Below are positions 25,585-33,943 of a DNA stretch of 37,733 nt, piece after piece (position 1 is the first letter of the stretch; every line of letters starts with the position of its first letter). The notes under the pieces are model-generated. The model was not told where the DNA came from. It saw only the letters and a list, made by a program, of their open reading frames with translations, and made no database searches. The position numbers and the translations under genes were made by a program. The DNA is from Thermoplasmata archaeon (GTDB lineage Archaea; Thermoplasmatota; Thermoplasmata; Lutacidiplasmatales; UBA184), in assembly GCA_030037855.1 (NCBI GenBank), contig JASHPY010000116.1, positions 1 through 37,733 on the forward strand, read 5' to 3'.

Positions 25585-26571
25585 ATGGCCGTCCTCGGGA
25601 TCGAGTCGACCGCCCATACGGCGTCGGTCGGCATCGTCTCCGACCGCGCGGAGGTGCTCGGCCTCGCCTCGGACATGTACCGGCCGCCGGCCGGCGGGAT
25701 CCACCCCCGCGAGGCGGCGAACCACCACGTCGAACTCCTCCCCGGCCTCGTCCGCCAGGCGCTCGACGCCGCCCACGTGGCGCCGTCGGAGATCGAAGCG
25801 GTCGCGTTCGCCCAGGGGCCGGGGCTCGGGCCGTGCCTCCGGGCCGGCGCGACGGTGGCACGGATGCTCGCGCTCACGTGGGAGAAGCCCCTCGTGCCGG
25901 TGAACCACTGCGTCGCGCACGTTGAGATCGCGCGCGTCCTGAGCGGGCTCGACGACCCCCTGCTCCTCTACGCGAGCGGGGGGAACACGCAGGTGATCGC
26001 GTACGGCCGGGGGCGATATCGGGTGCTCGGGGAGACGCTCGACATCGGGATCGGGAACTTCCTCGACAAGCTCTGGATCGGGCTCGGCGGCACGTTCCCG
26101 GGGGGGCCCGCGCTCGAGCTCGAGGCCCGGGCCGGCGCGAACCTGCACGAGCTGCCGTACTCGGTCCACGGGATGGACGTCGCGTTCTCCGGGATGCTCA
26201 CCGCGGCGCTCGCACTCCACCGCAAGGGCGTCGCGCGACCCGACCTCGCGCTGTCGGTCGAGTCGACGGCGTACGCGATGCTGACGGAGATCACCGAACG
26301 GGCGCTCGCCCACCGCCGTCGCGACAGCGTCGTGCTCGGGGGGGGCGTCGCGTGCAACGAGCGGCTCCGAGGGATGGTCCGGACGATGGTCGAGGAGCGC
26401 GGCGGCACGATGTTCGCCCCGCCGCGCGCGATGTGCGTCGACAACGGGGCGATGATCGCGTGGACCGGTCGGCTGGCATTCCGCGCGGGCGCTACCGCCG
26501 CGGTCGAGGATTCCGCGGTGGAGCCGCGTCAGCGCACGGACCTCGTCGCGACCCCGTGGCGCGCCGAGTAG
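25585..26571 (+). CDS. kae1: tRNA N6-adenosine threonylcarbamoyltransferase Kae1
   Basis: This 328-residue protein transfers threonylcarbamoyl to A37 of ANN-decoding tRNAs as the catalytic KEOPS subunit. It shows GIESTAHTASVG at the start, GGIHPREAANHH, the metal-binding His108 and His112 in VNHCVAHVEI, the nucleotide loop LYASGGNTQ, LDIGIGNFLDK, and the late Asp in CVDNGAMIAW. It ends at its own stop with no Bud32 kinase fusion, unlike many euryarchaeal Kae1-Bud32 proteins. Bud32 is not in the window. The geranylgeranyl reductase gene follows 16 bases later. Confidence 0.95.
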   Translation: MAVLGIESTAHTASVGIVSDRAEVLGLASDMYRPPAGGIHPREAANHHVELLPGLVRQALDAAHVAPSEIEAVAFAQGPGLGPCLRAGATVARMLALTWEKPLVPVNHCVAHVEIARVLSGLDDPLLLYASGGNTQVIAYGRGRYRVLGETLDIGIGNFLDKLWIGLGGTFPGGPALELEARAGANLHELPYSVHGMDVAFSGMLTAALALHRKGVARPDLALSVESTAYAMLTEITERALAHRRRDSVVLGGGVACNERLRGMVRTMVEERGGTMFAPPRAMCVDNGAMIAWTGRLAFRAGATAAVEDSAVEPRQRTDLVATPWRAE

Positions 26572-26587
26572 TCGACCCTCTCCGCTT

Positions 26588-27859
26588 ATGGGGGCGCGCC
26601 CGCCTCGTACGGTCGTGGAGGAGGCCGAGGTCCTCGTCGTCGGCGGCGGGCCGGCCGGGAGTACGGCCGCCCGCGGGCTCGCGGAGCGGGGGCACGACGT
26701 GCTCGTGCTCGAGGAGCACGCGCGGATCGGCCTGCCGGTCCAGTGCGCGGGACTGGTCTCCCAGCGGGTGCTCGACCTCGCCGCTTCGACCTCGTTCGTC
26801 CGCACGTCGGTTCGTGGCGCGACCGTCTTCGGCCCGAGCCTCGGGTGCGTCGCGTTCAAGGCCGCCGAGCCGCGTGCGTTCGTGATCGACCGCAGCGGAC
26901 TCGACATCTACCTCGCCGACCGCGCGGCCCGTTCGGGTGCGCGGTTCCGTACCGCCACCCGGTTCGACGGGATCGTCTCTCGAGGGCCGGAGCGTACGGT
27001 CGTGCGCGCGACCGGCGCGGACGGCACCTCCCTCGAGATCGGTGCGAAGCTCGTCGTCGGGGCGGACGGCGTGTCGAGCGCGGTCGCCCGGGCGTTCCGC
27101 CTGCGGCGGCCGGTGGAGATCCTACCGGCGTTCGAGGCGGAGTTCCCGAAGAGCCCCGGTGACGCCGAGCAGGTCGAGGTCTACCTCGGCCGAACGTTCG
27201 CGCCGGGCCTCTTCGGCTGGTGGATCCCCGACGGGGCGGGCGGCGCCCGGGTCGGCGTCGCGGCGGACGCGGACGGAACCAGCGCCCGGGTCTATTTCGA
27301 CCACCTGGTCGACTACCTCGCGAAGCGGTTCGGGGAGCGCCTCGCGAACCCGACCGCCTACCTCGTTTCGGGGATCCCGATCGGTACGGTTCCGAAGACC
27401 CACGGTCCGGGCGTGCTCTTGGTCGGCGACGCGGCCGCGCAGGTGAAGCCGCTCTCGGGAGGGGGGATCTTCGCCGGCATGCGGTGCGCCGAGATCCTCT
27501 CGGACGTCGCCCACGACGCGCTCGCGCGGAACGACCTCTCCGAGGCCGCCCTCGCCGAATACGACCGGCGGTGGCACGCCGAGCTCGGCGAGGAGTTCCG
27601 CCGCGCGCTCTACCTCCGACGGCTGTTCGCGAGGCTCTCCGACCCGGACCTCGACGGCATCATCGCCGCGCTGCAGGGAGCGGAGCTCACCGAGACGATC
27701 GTCGCGTTCGGCGACATCGACTTCCCGACGCACGTCGCGCGTCGGTTGCTCCGTCAGTCGCCGTCCCTCGTGCGCCTCTTGCCGAAGGCGCTCGGCGCGT
27801 GGTGGTCGTCCGAGCCGTCCTTCCCGACGCCGGACCTCGACGAGGGCCCCCGGAAGTAG
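26588..27859 (+). CDS. geranylgeranyl reductase family flavoprotein
   Basis: This 423-residue FAD protein is of the archaeal digeranylgeranylglycerophospholipid reductase type, which saturates isoprenoid side chains of membrane lipids. The FAD-binding GGGPAGSTAARGLAERG segment starts near residue 18 and is followed by EEHARIGLPVQCAGLVS, the typical PxxCxG-like loop. GADGVSSAVAR and GDAAAQVKPLSGGGIFAGM are further signatures. The C-terminal helical part is present and length is normal. The last 106 bases overlap the convergent exoprotein gene at 27754-28554. Confidence 0.9.
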   Translation: MGARPPRTVVEEAEVLVVGGGPAGSTAARGLAERGHDVLVLEEHARIGLPVQCAGLVSQRVLDLAASTSFVRTSVRGATVFGPSLGCVAFKAAEPRAFVIDRSGLDIYLADRAARSGARFRTATRFDGIVSRGPERTVVRATGADGTSLEIGAKLVVGADGVSSAVARAFRLRRPVEILPAFEAEFPKSPGDAEQVEVYLGRTFAPGLFGWWIPDGAGGARVGVAADADGTSARVYFDHLVDYLAKRFGERLANPTAYLVSGIPIGTVPKTHGPGVLLVGDAAAQVKPLSGGGIFAGMRCAEILSDVAHDALARNDLSEAALAEYDRRWHAELGEEFRRALYLRRLFARLSDPDLDGIIAALQGAELTETIVAFGDIDFPTHVARRLLRQSPSLVRLLPKALGAWWSSEPSFPTPDLDEGPRK

Positions 27860-28554
27860 ACGTACGCCCCCGCGCCGACGAAGATCGCGGCCGCGACCAG
27901 CACGCCCCCGAGCACCCACGGGAACGACGACGACGAGACGACGATCGCGGTCTCGGGAAGCACCCCCGAGACACCGAGGACCGTCAGGTTGAGGGTCGCG
28001 CTCCCGTTCGGGAGCTCGGTCGCGGCGGCCCACGTGCTCGCGTTGAACCAGCCGCGCGAGTCGAGCAGGTACGACGTTCCGTTCGACTCGAACGCGAGCG
28101 CGGTACGGACCGCGAACGCTCCGTTCGGGGTCGACGCCGAGGTCGTCACGCCGACCGAACCCGGCACGACCTCGCCGTGCGCGAGCGCCCCGATCGCGAC
28201 CCCGACCGAGCCGCCCGAGCTCGTCGTGTTCGAGAGCACGGGCGCCCCCACGACCGTGATCGTCGCGGTCGCGTTCCCGGGGAAACCGTTGAAGGCGTAG
28301 ATCTGGAGCGTCAGCACCGCGCCCGAGATCGGTGCCGGGAGCGGGTCGCCGACCGAGAAGGCGATCGTACCCGAGCTCCCCGGCACGACGCTCGGCGCGC
28401 TCAGGTTCCCGAGGAACCCCCGGTCGTCGGCGATCGGCAGCGGCGGGTACCCTGCGCCGTACGCCGCTCCCACGCCGACGGCGCCCGCGAGAGCGAGCGC
28501 CACGACCACGATCGAGGCGACCCGGAGCGCGACGCTCGCCGGGGGCCTACTCAC
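27754..28554 (-). CDS. membrane-anchored exoprotein, third gene of the BlaI operon
   Basis: This 266-residue protein has an N-terminal signal or anchor helix (ALRVASIVVVALALAGAVGVG), a beta-rich ectodomain of about 170 residues with many N-x-S/T sites, and a C-terminal membrane helix at about 210-234, then a basic tail. No domain is recognised. The GTG start overlaps the stop of the metallopeptidase gene by eight bases and is preceded by GGAGGAGCT, so translation is coupled. Its C-terminal 106 bases overlap the geranylgeranyl reductase gene on the other strand. It could be a substrate or sensor partner of the peptidase (inference). Confidence 0.72.
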   Translation of the reverse strand: MSRPPASVALRVASIVVVALALAGAVGVGAAYGAGYPPLPIADDRGFLGNLSAPSVVPGSSGTIAFSVGDPLPAPISGAVLTLQIYAFNGFPGNATATITVVGAPVLSNTTSSGGSVGVAIGALAHGEVVPGSVGVTTSASTPNGAFAVRTALAFESNGTSYLLDSRGWFNASTWAAATELPNGSATLNLTVLGVSGVLPETAIVVSSSSFPWVLGGVLVAAAIFVGAGAYVYFRGPSSRSGVGKDGSDDHHAPSAFGKRRTRDGD

Positions 28555-29443
28555 CGAGCTCCTCCGGGAACCGCCCGCTCTCCGCGAGCGCGACGAGTTG
28601 CCGGATCCGCTCGGTCGTCTGCTGGCGCCCGCGTCGTCCCCCGGTGCCGAGCAGGCCCGACGCCGGCCCGATCCGCGGCCCGCCGTCCGCGCTCGCTTTG
28701 TAGAGCGCGCGGGCGAGCGCGCGGGGACGCCGCGTCATCTCCACCGCGTCCGCGTCCGCCCGGAACTCCTCGCGCTCGGTCAGGCGGTTCGCGAGGACCG
28801 CGAGGATCGGGTCCCAGCGCGCCATGCGCGACAGCGTGCGGAAGAAGGTGAGGTACCGACCGTCGAGCTCGCGGAGGTGACCGAGCTCGTGCGCGACCAC
28901 GGCCTCGCGCTCGGCCGCCGACAGGCGCTCGAGGAGACCGTCCGAGAGCAGGACCACGTCGCGGCGGTGGACGAGCGGCGCCCGGCCGAGCTCGAACAGC
29001 GTGAACGAGAACGCGTCGGCGCGCGGTGACCGGAACGCGAGGAGCGTCGTCGGGGTCGGAGGGCGCGGGAGTCGTTCCGGCCACTCGAGCTCGCTCGACC
29101 GCTGGAGCGCGAGGAACCCGCGTCCGACGACCTGGCTGAGGAGGAACGCGGTGAAGAAGATCGCGAACGCCCCGAGCGCGCCGAGCAGCCAGAGGAGGAC
29201 GAACTGCGGCTCGAAAATGATCTCGGGAGCGCGCATGAACCGGACGGCCGCGTTCCATCCGCCGGCGGAGACCAGCCACGCGAGACCGGTGGTCGCGAAC
29301 ACCGCCCAGAGCGCGAGGAACACCGCGGCGAGCCGGAAGACGACCGTGGACGTCGAGCGCCGGTAGGCGACCAGGAGGCCAACGCCCACCCCGACCCACG
29401 CGAGGACCGGGATCGAGACGAGCCCGACCAGCGGAGCTACCAT
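28547..29443 (-). CDS. integral membrane metallopeptidase, M48/M56 (BlaR1-like)
   Basis: This 298-residue protein has three membrane helices in the first 110 residues. A cytosolic metallopeptidase domain follows with zinc motif His185-Glu-Leu-Gly-His189 in VVAHELGHLRELD and a third ligand from E226 in the E-x-x-x-D-x-x-A motif EFRADADA. This is the layout of M48/M56 peptidases. A BlaI-family repressor gene lies 17 bases upstream. In bacteria BlaR1-type M56 peptidases cleave or inactivate BlaI/MecI after sensing an external signal. No penicillin-binding sensor domain is present here, so the trigger must differ. The ATG at 29443 is the start consistent with the membrane N-terminus. Confidence 0.88.
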   Translation of the reverse strand: MVAPLVGLVSIPVLAWVGVGVGLLVAYRRSTSTVVFRLAAVFLALWAVFATTGLAWLVSAGGWNAAVRFMRAPEIIFEPQFVLLWLLGALGAFAIFFTAFLLSQVVGRGFLALQRSSELEWPERLPRPPTPTTLLAFRSPRADAFSFTLFELGRAPLVHRRDVVLLSDGLLERLSAAEREAVVAHELGHLRELDGRYLTFFRTLSRMARWDPILAVLANRLTEREEFRADADAVEMTRRPRALARALYKASADGGPRIGPASGLLGTGGRRGRQQTTERIRQLVALAESGRFPEELGE

Positions 29444-29460
29444 CGCGCCTTCCCGTCGCG

Positions 29461-29820
29461 TCAGTCGAGCCCGAGGCGCCGCCGAAGTTCCCGCTCCTCG
29501 GACGGGTCGAGCTTCGCCAGCTCCTCGTTCAGATGGACCACCCCGGCGGGTCCGAACATCGCCACGACGCTCTTCAGCAGATTCTGAAGGTATTTCTGCT
29601 CGACCTCCGCCGGTCGGTAGACGTACCGCTCGCCTCCGCGGCAGGTCTCGCGTCGCCGTCGGACGAGCCCCTTCTGGTGGAGGCGCGTGAGGATGGTCGC
29701 GACCGTCGTGTACGCGACCCGGACGCCGTTCCGCTCGAGCGCCTTGCGCACGTCCCGCGCCGGGGCTTCGCCGAGCCCCCGGAGCGACGAGAGGACCTCG
29801 GTCTCGAGCGAGCCGATCAT
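29461..29820 (-). CDS. BlaI/MecI-family transcriptional repressor
   Basis: This 119-residue protein has an N-terminal winged helix: SLETEVLSSLRGLGEAPARDVRKAL, then TTVATILTRLHQKGLVRRRRE, and the wing RYVYRPAE. A C-terminal helix (QKYLQNLLKSVVAMFG) would dimerise. This is the BlaI/MecI family, whose members are inactivated by proteolysis. The ATG at 29820 fits a TTAAG box about 30 bases upstream. The peptidase gene follows after 17 bases. It leads a three-gene operon and is divergent from the cysteine operon. The cleavage site of known BlaI proteins lies between the two domains; I cannot confirm it here. Confidence 0.9.
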   Translation of the reverse strand: MIGSLETEVLSSLRGLGEAPARDVRKALERNGVRVAYTTVATILTRLHQKGLVRRRRETCRGGERYVYRPAEVEQKYLQNLLKSVVAMFGPAGVVHLNEELAKLDPSEERELRRRLGLD

Positions 29821-29922
29821 GGCCAGCCAAAGATGCCGCACGCCTGCCTTAAGACATCGGGCGCGGGGGAACGAACGAGTACGAACCGGCCGGACCGCGC
29901 GCACGCGCCTTGCGCGGTTCGC

Positions 29923-29932
29923 AAGCATTAAC
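29923..29932 (+). promoter_or_regulatory. TATA-like box of the cysteine operon
   Basis: AAGCATTAAC, centred about 27 bases before the GTG at 29956, predicts a leaderless message. A TTAAG box for the BlaI-like gene lies about 75 bases to the left on the other strand. Confidence 0.45.
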
Positions 29933-29955
29933 CGACGGACCCGCATCGCGGGCGC

Positions 29956-31356
29956 GTGGCCGAACCGACGTCCGGGCCGAGCTCCGTCCTCGACCTGGTG
30001 GGCAACACGCCGCTCGTTCCGCTGCGCCGGGTCACCCACGGGCTCCCCTACCGGGTGCTCGCGAAGCTCGAGTTCCTGAACCCGGGGGGCTCGGTCAAGG
30101 ACCGCATCGGCACGATCATGATCGACGACGCGGAGCGGAAGGGGCTCCTGAAGCCCGGGGGAACGATCGTGGAGGCGACGAGCGGCAACACGGGCGTCGG
30201 GCTCGCGCTCGTCGCGGCCGTCCGGGGGTACCGGGCGGTGTTCGTCCTGCCCGACAAGATGAGCGCGGAGAAGATCCGGCTCCTCAGGTCGTACGGCGCT
30301 CGGGTGGTCGTGACGCCGAGCGGACTTCCGCCCGACCACCCGATGAGCCATTACTCGGTCGCCGCGCGACTGGCGAAGGAGATCCCGGGCGCGTACTATC
30401 CGAACCAGTACGTCAACCAGGGGAATCCGGAGGCCCACTACCGCACGACCGGCCCCGAGATCGACCGCGCGGTCGGCGACGGCCTCGCGGCGGTCGTGGG
30501 GACGGTCGGTACCGGCGGGACGATGAGCGGGATCGGACGGTACTTTCATGAGCACCGGCCCGGGGTCCGGATCGTCGCGGTCGACCCCGCCGGCTCGATC
30601 CTCGGTCACTTCTTCCGCACCCACGAGCTCGGCAAGGCGGTGCCGTACCTCGTCGAGGGGATCGGGGAGGACATGATCCCGCAGTCGATCCACTTCCAGT
30701 ACCTCGACGAGTTCGTCGAGGTCAACGACAGCGAGTCGTTCCACATGGCCCGCCGGCTCGCGCGGGAGGAGGGGCTGTTCGCGGGCGGGTCGTCCGGCGC
30801 GGCGGTCGCCGGGACCGTCCGCTGGCTCGCGAAGCGACCGATCCCGGACGGAGCCACGGTCGTCGTCATCCTGCCCGACTCGGGCGACCGGTACCTCTCG
30901 AAGTTCTACTCGGACGACTGGATGCGCGAGAAGGGCCTCCTCGACATCGGCTCGACCGCGCGGGAGCTGATCGCGCGGAAGTCGGGGACCCCGGCGCTGA
31001 TCTCCGCCGACCCGACGACGGTCGTCTCGGACGCGCTCGCGGTGCTCCGGCATCACGGGATCTCCCAGCTCCCCGTCCTCTCGGGCACGCAGAACGTCGG
31101 GAGCGTGCAGGAGGACGAGATCCTGCGGCGCAGCCTGGCGGACGAGACCGTCCTCGAACGCTCGGTCGCGTCCGTGCTCCAGTCGCCGTTTCCCGAGGTC
31201 AGCGCCGACACCCCGGTGGCGGACGTGCTCCACCGGCTCAAGGAGGAGAAGGTCGTGCTCGTGCGCGACGCGGCGACCGGGACCCTCATCGGGCTCTTGA
31301 CCCGCCATGACCTCGTCGGGTTCCTCTCGGAGCAGGGGGGATCGAATGCGGTTTGA
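29956..31356 (+). CDS. cystathionine beta-synthase-like PLP enzyme with CBS domains
   Basis: This 466-residue protein has a fold-type II PLP domain (1-325) and a C-terminal CBS pair (about 345-460). Lys48 in NPGGSVKDR is the PLP lysine. EATSGNTG and VGTVGTGGTMSGIG are phosphate and substrate loops. GGSSGAAVAGT follows. The CBS pair would sense an adenosyl ligand such as SAM or AMP. It may make cystathionine from serine and homocysteine, or act as a cysteine synthase. The adjacent cystathionine lyase-type gene favours the former. The GTG start is 26 bases after a TATA-like box. It heads a four-gene run. Confidence 0.9.
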   Translation: MAEPTSGPSSVLDLVGNTPLVPLRRVTHGLPYRVLAKLEFLNPGGSVKDRIGTIMIDDAERKGLLKPGGTIVEATSGNTGVGLALVAAVRGYRAVFVLPDKMSAEKIRLLRSYGARVVVTPSGLPPDHPMSHYSVAARLAKEIPGAYYPNQYVNQGNPEAHYRTTGPEIDRAVGDGLAAVVGTVGTGGTMSGIGRYFHEHRPGVRIVAVDPAGSILGHFFRTHELGKAVPYLVEGIGEDMIPQSIHFQYLDEFVEVNDSESFHMARRLAREEGLFAGGSSGAAVAGTVRWLAKRPIPDGATVVVILPDSGDRYLSKFYSDDWMREKGLLDIGSTARELIARKSGTPALISADPTTVVSDALAVLRHHGISQLPVLSGTQNVGSVQEDEILRRSLADETVLERSVASVLQSPFPEVSADTPVADVLHRLKEEKVVLVRDAATGTLIGLLTRHDLVGFLSEQGGSNAV

Positions 31357-32491
31357 CACGCGCCTCATCCACTCGGGGCAGCCGGCCGACCCGCTCACGG
31401 GCGCGGTCAACGTGCCGGTCTACCTCTCGAGCACGTTCCGCCAGTCGGCGCCGAACCGACACCGGGGCTACGTGTACAGCCGTTCGGGCAACCCGACGCG
31501 CGCCGTGCTCGAGTCGGCGCTCGCGGCGGCCGAGTCCGGGCGCACCGGGCTCGCCTTCTCCTCCGGGCTCGGCGCGCTGACGACCCTCCTCGAGGCGTTC
31601 CCCACGGGGAGCCGCATCGTCTCGGTCGACGACCTCTACGGCGGCACCTGGCGGCTGTTCGAGCACCATCGTCGGCAGTTCGGCGTGCGGATCGACTACG
31701 TCGACATGACCGACCCGGCGCGGGTCGCGGACGCGATCGGGGAGGCGCCGACGGCCATGGTCTACGTCGAGAGCCCCACGAACCCGCTTCTTCGACTGGT
31801 CGACCTGCGAGCCGTTGCGCGCCTCGCCCACCGCGCGGGAGCGGTCGTCGCCGTCGACAACACGTTCGCCTCGCCCGCGAACCAGCGGCCGATCGAGCTC
31901 GGGGCCGACATCGTACTCCACTCGACCACGAAGTACCTCGGCGGCCATTCGGACATCATCGGCGGCGCGCTCGTGCTCTCCGACCCGAAGCAGGCCGAGC
32001 GCTACGCCTGGCTGCAGAACGCGGTCGGCGCCGTGCCGAGCCCGTTCGACTGCTTCCTCGTCCTCCGGGGCTTGCACACGCTCGGGGTCCGGATGCGGGC
32101 GCACGAGGCGTCCGCCCGCGCGGTCGCGGAACTCTTGGTCGGACACCGGAAGGTGCGCGCCGCCTACTACCCCGGGCACGCGTCCCACGCGCAGCACGCG
32201 CTCGCGCGGCGCCAGATGGACGGCTTTGGCGGCATCGTCTCGTTCGAGGTCGCGGGCGGGCGCGGGGCGGCGCTGCGGTTCCTGCGCGGGCTCGAAGTGT
32301 TCACGCTCGCGGAGAGCCTCGGCGGGGTCGAGTCGCTCGTCGACCACCCGGCATCGATGACCCACGCGAGCATGCCCCGGAAGGAACGCGAGGCGCACGG
32401 CGTGACCGACGGGCTGATCCGGCTCTCGTGCGGGATCGAGGACCCGGCCGACCTCGCGGACGACGTTCGGCGCGCGCTCGGGAGGATCTAG
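31346..32491 (+). CDS. cystathionine gamma-lyase/synthase family PLP enzyme
   Basis: This 381-residue protein is a Cys/Met-metabolism PLP enzyme. It starts with the family motif TRLIHSGQPADPLTGAVNVPVYLSSTF. The PLP Lys196 sits in HSTTKYLGGHSD. Other marks are YSRSGNPTR and the VESPTNPLL segment, and SLGGVESLVDHPASMTH near the end. The family includes cystathionine gamma-lyase, gamma-synthase and O-acylhomoserine sulfhydrylase. Next to a cystathionine synthase it is probably a lyase that yields cysteine. The ATG overlaps the end of the upstream gene by 11 bases, so the two are coupled. Confidence 0.9.
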   Translation: MRFDTRLIHSGQPADPLTGAVNVPVYLSSTFRQSAPNRHRGYVYSRSGNPTRAVLESALAAAESGRTGLAFSSGLGALTTLLEAFPTGSRIVSVDDLYGGTWRLFEHHRRQFGVRIDYVDMTDPARVADAIGEAPTAMVYVESPTNPLLRLVDLRAVARLAHRAGAVVAVDNTFASPANQRPIELGADIVLHSTTKYLGGHSDIIGGALVLSDPKQAERYAWLQNAVGAVPSPFDCFLVLRGLHTLGVRMRAHEASARAVAELLVGHRKVRAAYYPGHASHAQHALARRQMDGFGGIVSFEVAGGRGAALRFLRGLEVFTLAESLGGVESLVDHPASMTHASMPRKEREAHGVTDGLIRLSCGIEDPADLADDVRRALGRI

Positions 32492-32493
32492 CG

Positions 32494-33936
32494 GTGCGGC
32501 GCGTCACGATCTACGACTCGATGTCCCGGGCCACCCGGATCTTCGCCCCGATGCAACCCCCCCGGGTCGGACTGTACGTCTGCGGGCTCACCCCGTACGC
32601 CCCCGCGCACGTCGGCCACGGCCGGACGTTCGTGATCTTCGACATGGTCGCCCGCGCGCTCCGCCGCTGGGGGTACCGGGTGTTCTACGTCCAGAACGTC
32701 ACGAACCTCGACGACAAGCTGATCGCGCGGGCCGCCGCGGAGAACGACGACCCGCTCGCGCTCGCCGAGCGACACTTCGCGGGGTTCCTACGTTCGATGG
32801 AGCGGCTCGGGGCGCGCTCGGTGAACTACTACCCGTTCGCGACCGACTACGTCCCCGAGATCCTCGAGCAGGTGAAGGGGCTCGTCGACCGCGGGTACGC
32901 GTACGTCGCCGACGACGGATCGGTCTACTTCGAGGTCGCGAAGTTCGCCCGGTACGGCGCCCTGTCCGGTCAGAAGGTCGAAGCGCTGAAGCCCGGAGCC
33001 CGCGTCGAGGTCGATCCGCGGAAGCGCGCGCCGGAGGATTTCGTGATCTGGAAGGCGGCGACGCCGGGCGAGCCGAGCTGGGAGAGCCCGTGGGGACCCG
33101 GACGGCCGGGCTGGCACATCGAGGACACGGCGATGACCGGGCGGCTCTTCGGCGCGAAGTACGACCTCCACGGAGGCGGGCTCGACCTGAACTTCCCGCA
33201 CCACGAGGCCGAGATCGCGCTCTCCGAGTCCGCGACCGGGCTCGCGCCGATGGTCGAGTACTGGATGCACTCCGGCCTCGTCGCGATGACCGGCGAGAAG
33301 ATGTCGAAGTCGATCGGGAACGTCTCTTCGCTCGAGCAGGCGATCGACGACTTCGGCCCCGGCGTCCTCCGGCTCTACTACCTCAACGCGAGCTACCGCA
33401 GCCCCGTCGACTTCGTGCCGGGGAAGAGCCTCGAGGAGGCCCGGGAGGCGTACGGGCGGCTCTCGGCCCCCGCCGACCGGATCGCCGAGATCCTCGAACG
33501 GGACGGTCCGGACCGGGCGGGCGACCCGCTCCCCAAGGAGCTCGAGGAAGCGGCGGAGCGGCTCGTCGACGACCTCGACACGACGCTCGCGAACGACTTC
33601 AACTCGCGCGAGGCGATCGCGCTCCTCTTCGGCTGGGCGCGCCGGCTCGCGGAGATCCTCCCGCAGATCGAACGCCTGGACGGCGCGGGCTTGACCGCGC
33701 TCGCCGCGCCGTACGCCTGGGCGACGGAGACGCTCGGGCTGTTCGAGCGGACCCCGGGCGCGCGGTCGGGCGGATGGGCGACCGTCGTGCCGCTCCTGCT
33801 CGCGGCCCGGGCGCGCGCCCGGGCCCGGGGCGACTACGCGGAGTCGGACCGCATCCGGGACGAGCTCCGCGCGGCCGGGGTCGAGGTCGAGGACGGCGCC
33901 GACGGGAGCGCCTGGCAGTTCGCCGACGCGAAGTGA
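32494..33936 (+). CDS. cysS: cysteinyl-tRNA synthetase
   Basis: This 480-residue class I synthetase charges tRNA-Cys. It shows the HIGH-like motif HVGHGRT at about 39-45, KMSKS at 269-273 and zinc-ligand residues: Cys30 at the start of the Rossmann fold and the FPHHEAE segment. The second ligand position in the GWHIE motif is Asp (GWHIEDTAM) rather than the Cys seen in bacterial enzymes. The DALR anticodon-side helices follow. The GTG at 32494 is two bases after the upstream stop, giving the standard RRVTIYDSMSR start. The operon with cysteine biosynthesis genes links supply and charging. Confidence 0.95.
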   Translation: MRRVTIYDSMSRATRIFAPMQPPRVGLYVCGLTPYAPAHVGHGRTFVIFDMVARALRRWGYRVFYVQNVTNLDDKLIARAAAENDDPLALAERHFAGFLRSMERLGARSVNYYPFATDYVPEILEQVKGLVDRGYAYVADDGSVYFEVAKFARYGALSGQKVEALKPGARVEVDPRKRAPEDFVIWKAATPGEPSWESPWGPGRPGWHIEDTAMTGRLFGAKYDLHGGGLDLNFPHHEAEIALSESATGLAPMVEYWMHSGLVAMTGEKMSKSIGNVSSLEQAIDDFGPGVLRLYYLNASYRSPVDFVPGKSLEEAREAYGRLSAPADRIAEILERDGPDRAGDPLPKELEEAAERLVDDLDTTLANDFNSREAIALLFGWARRLAEILPQIERLDGAGLTALAAPYAWATETLGLFERTPGARSGGWATVVPLLLAARARARARGDYAESDRIRDELRAAGVEVEDGADGSAWQFADAK

Positions 33937-33943
33937 ACCGGCG

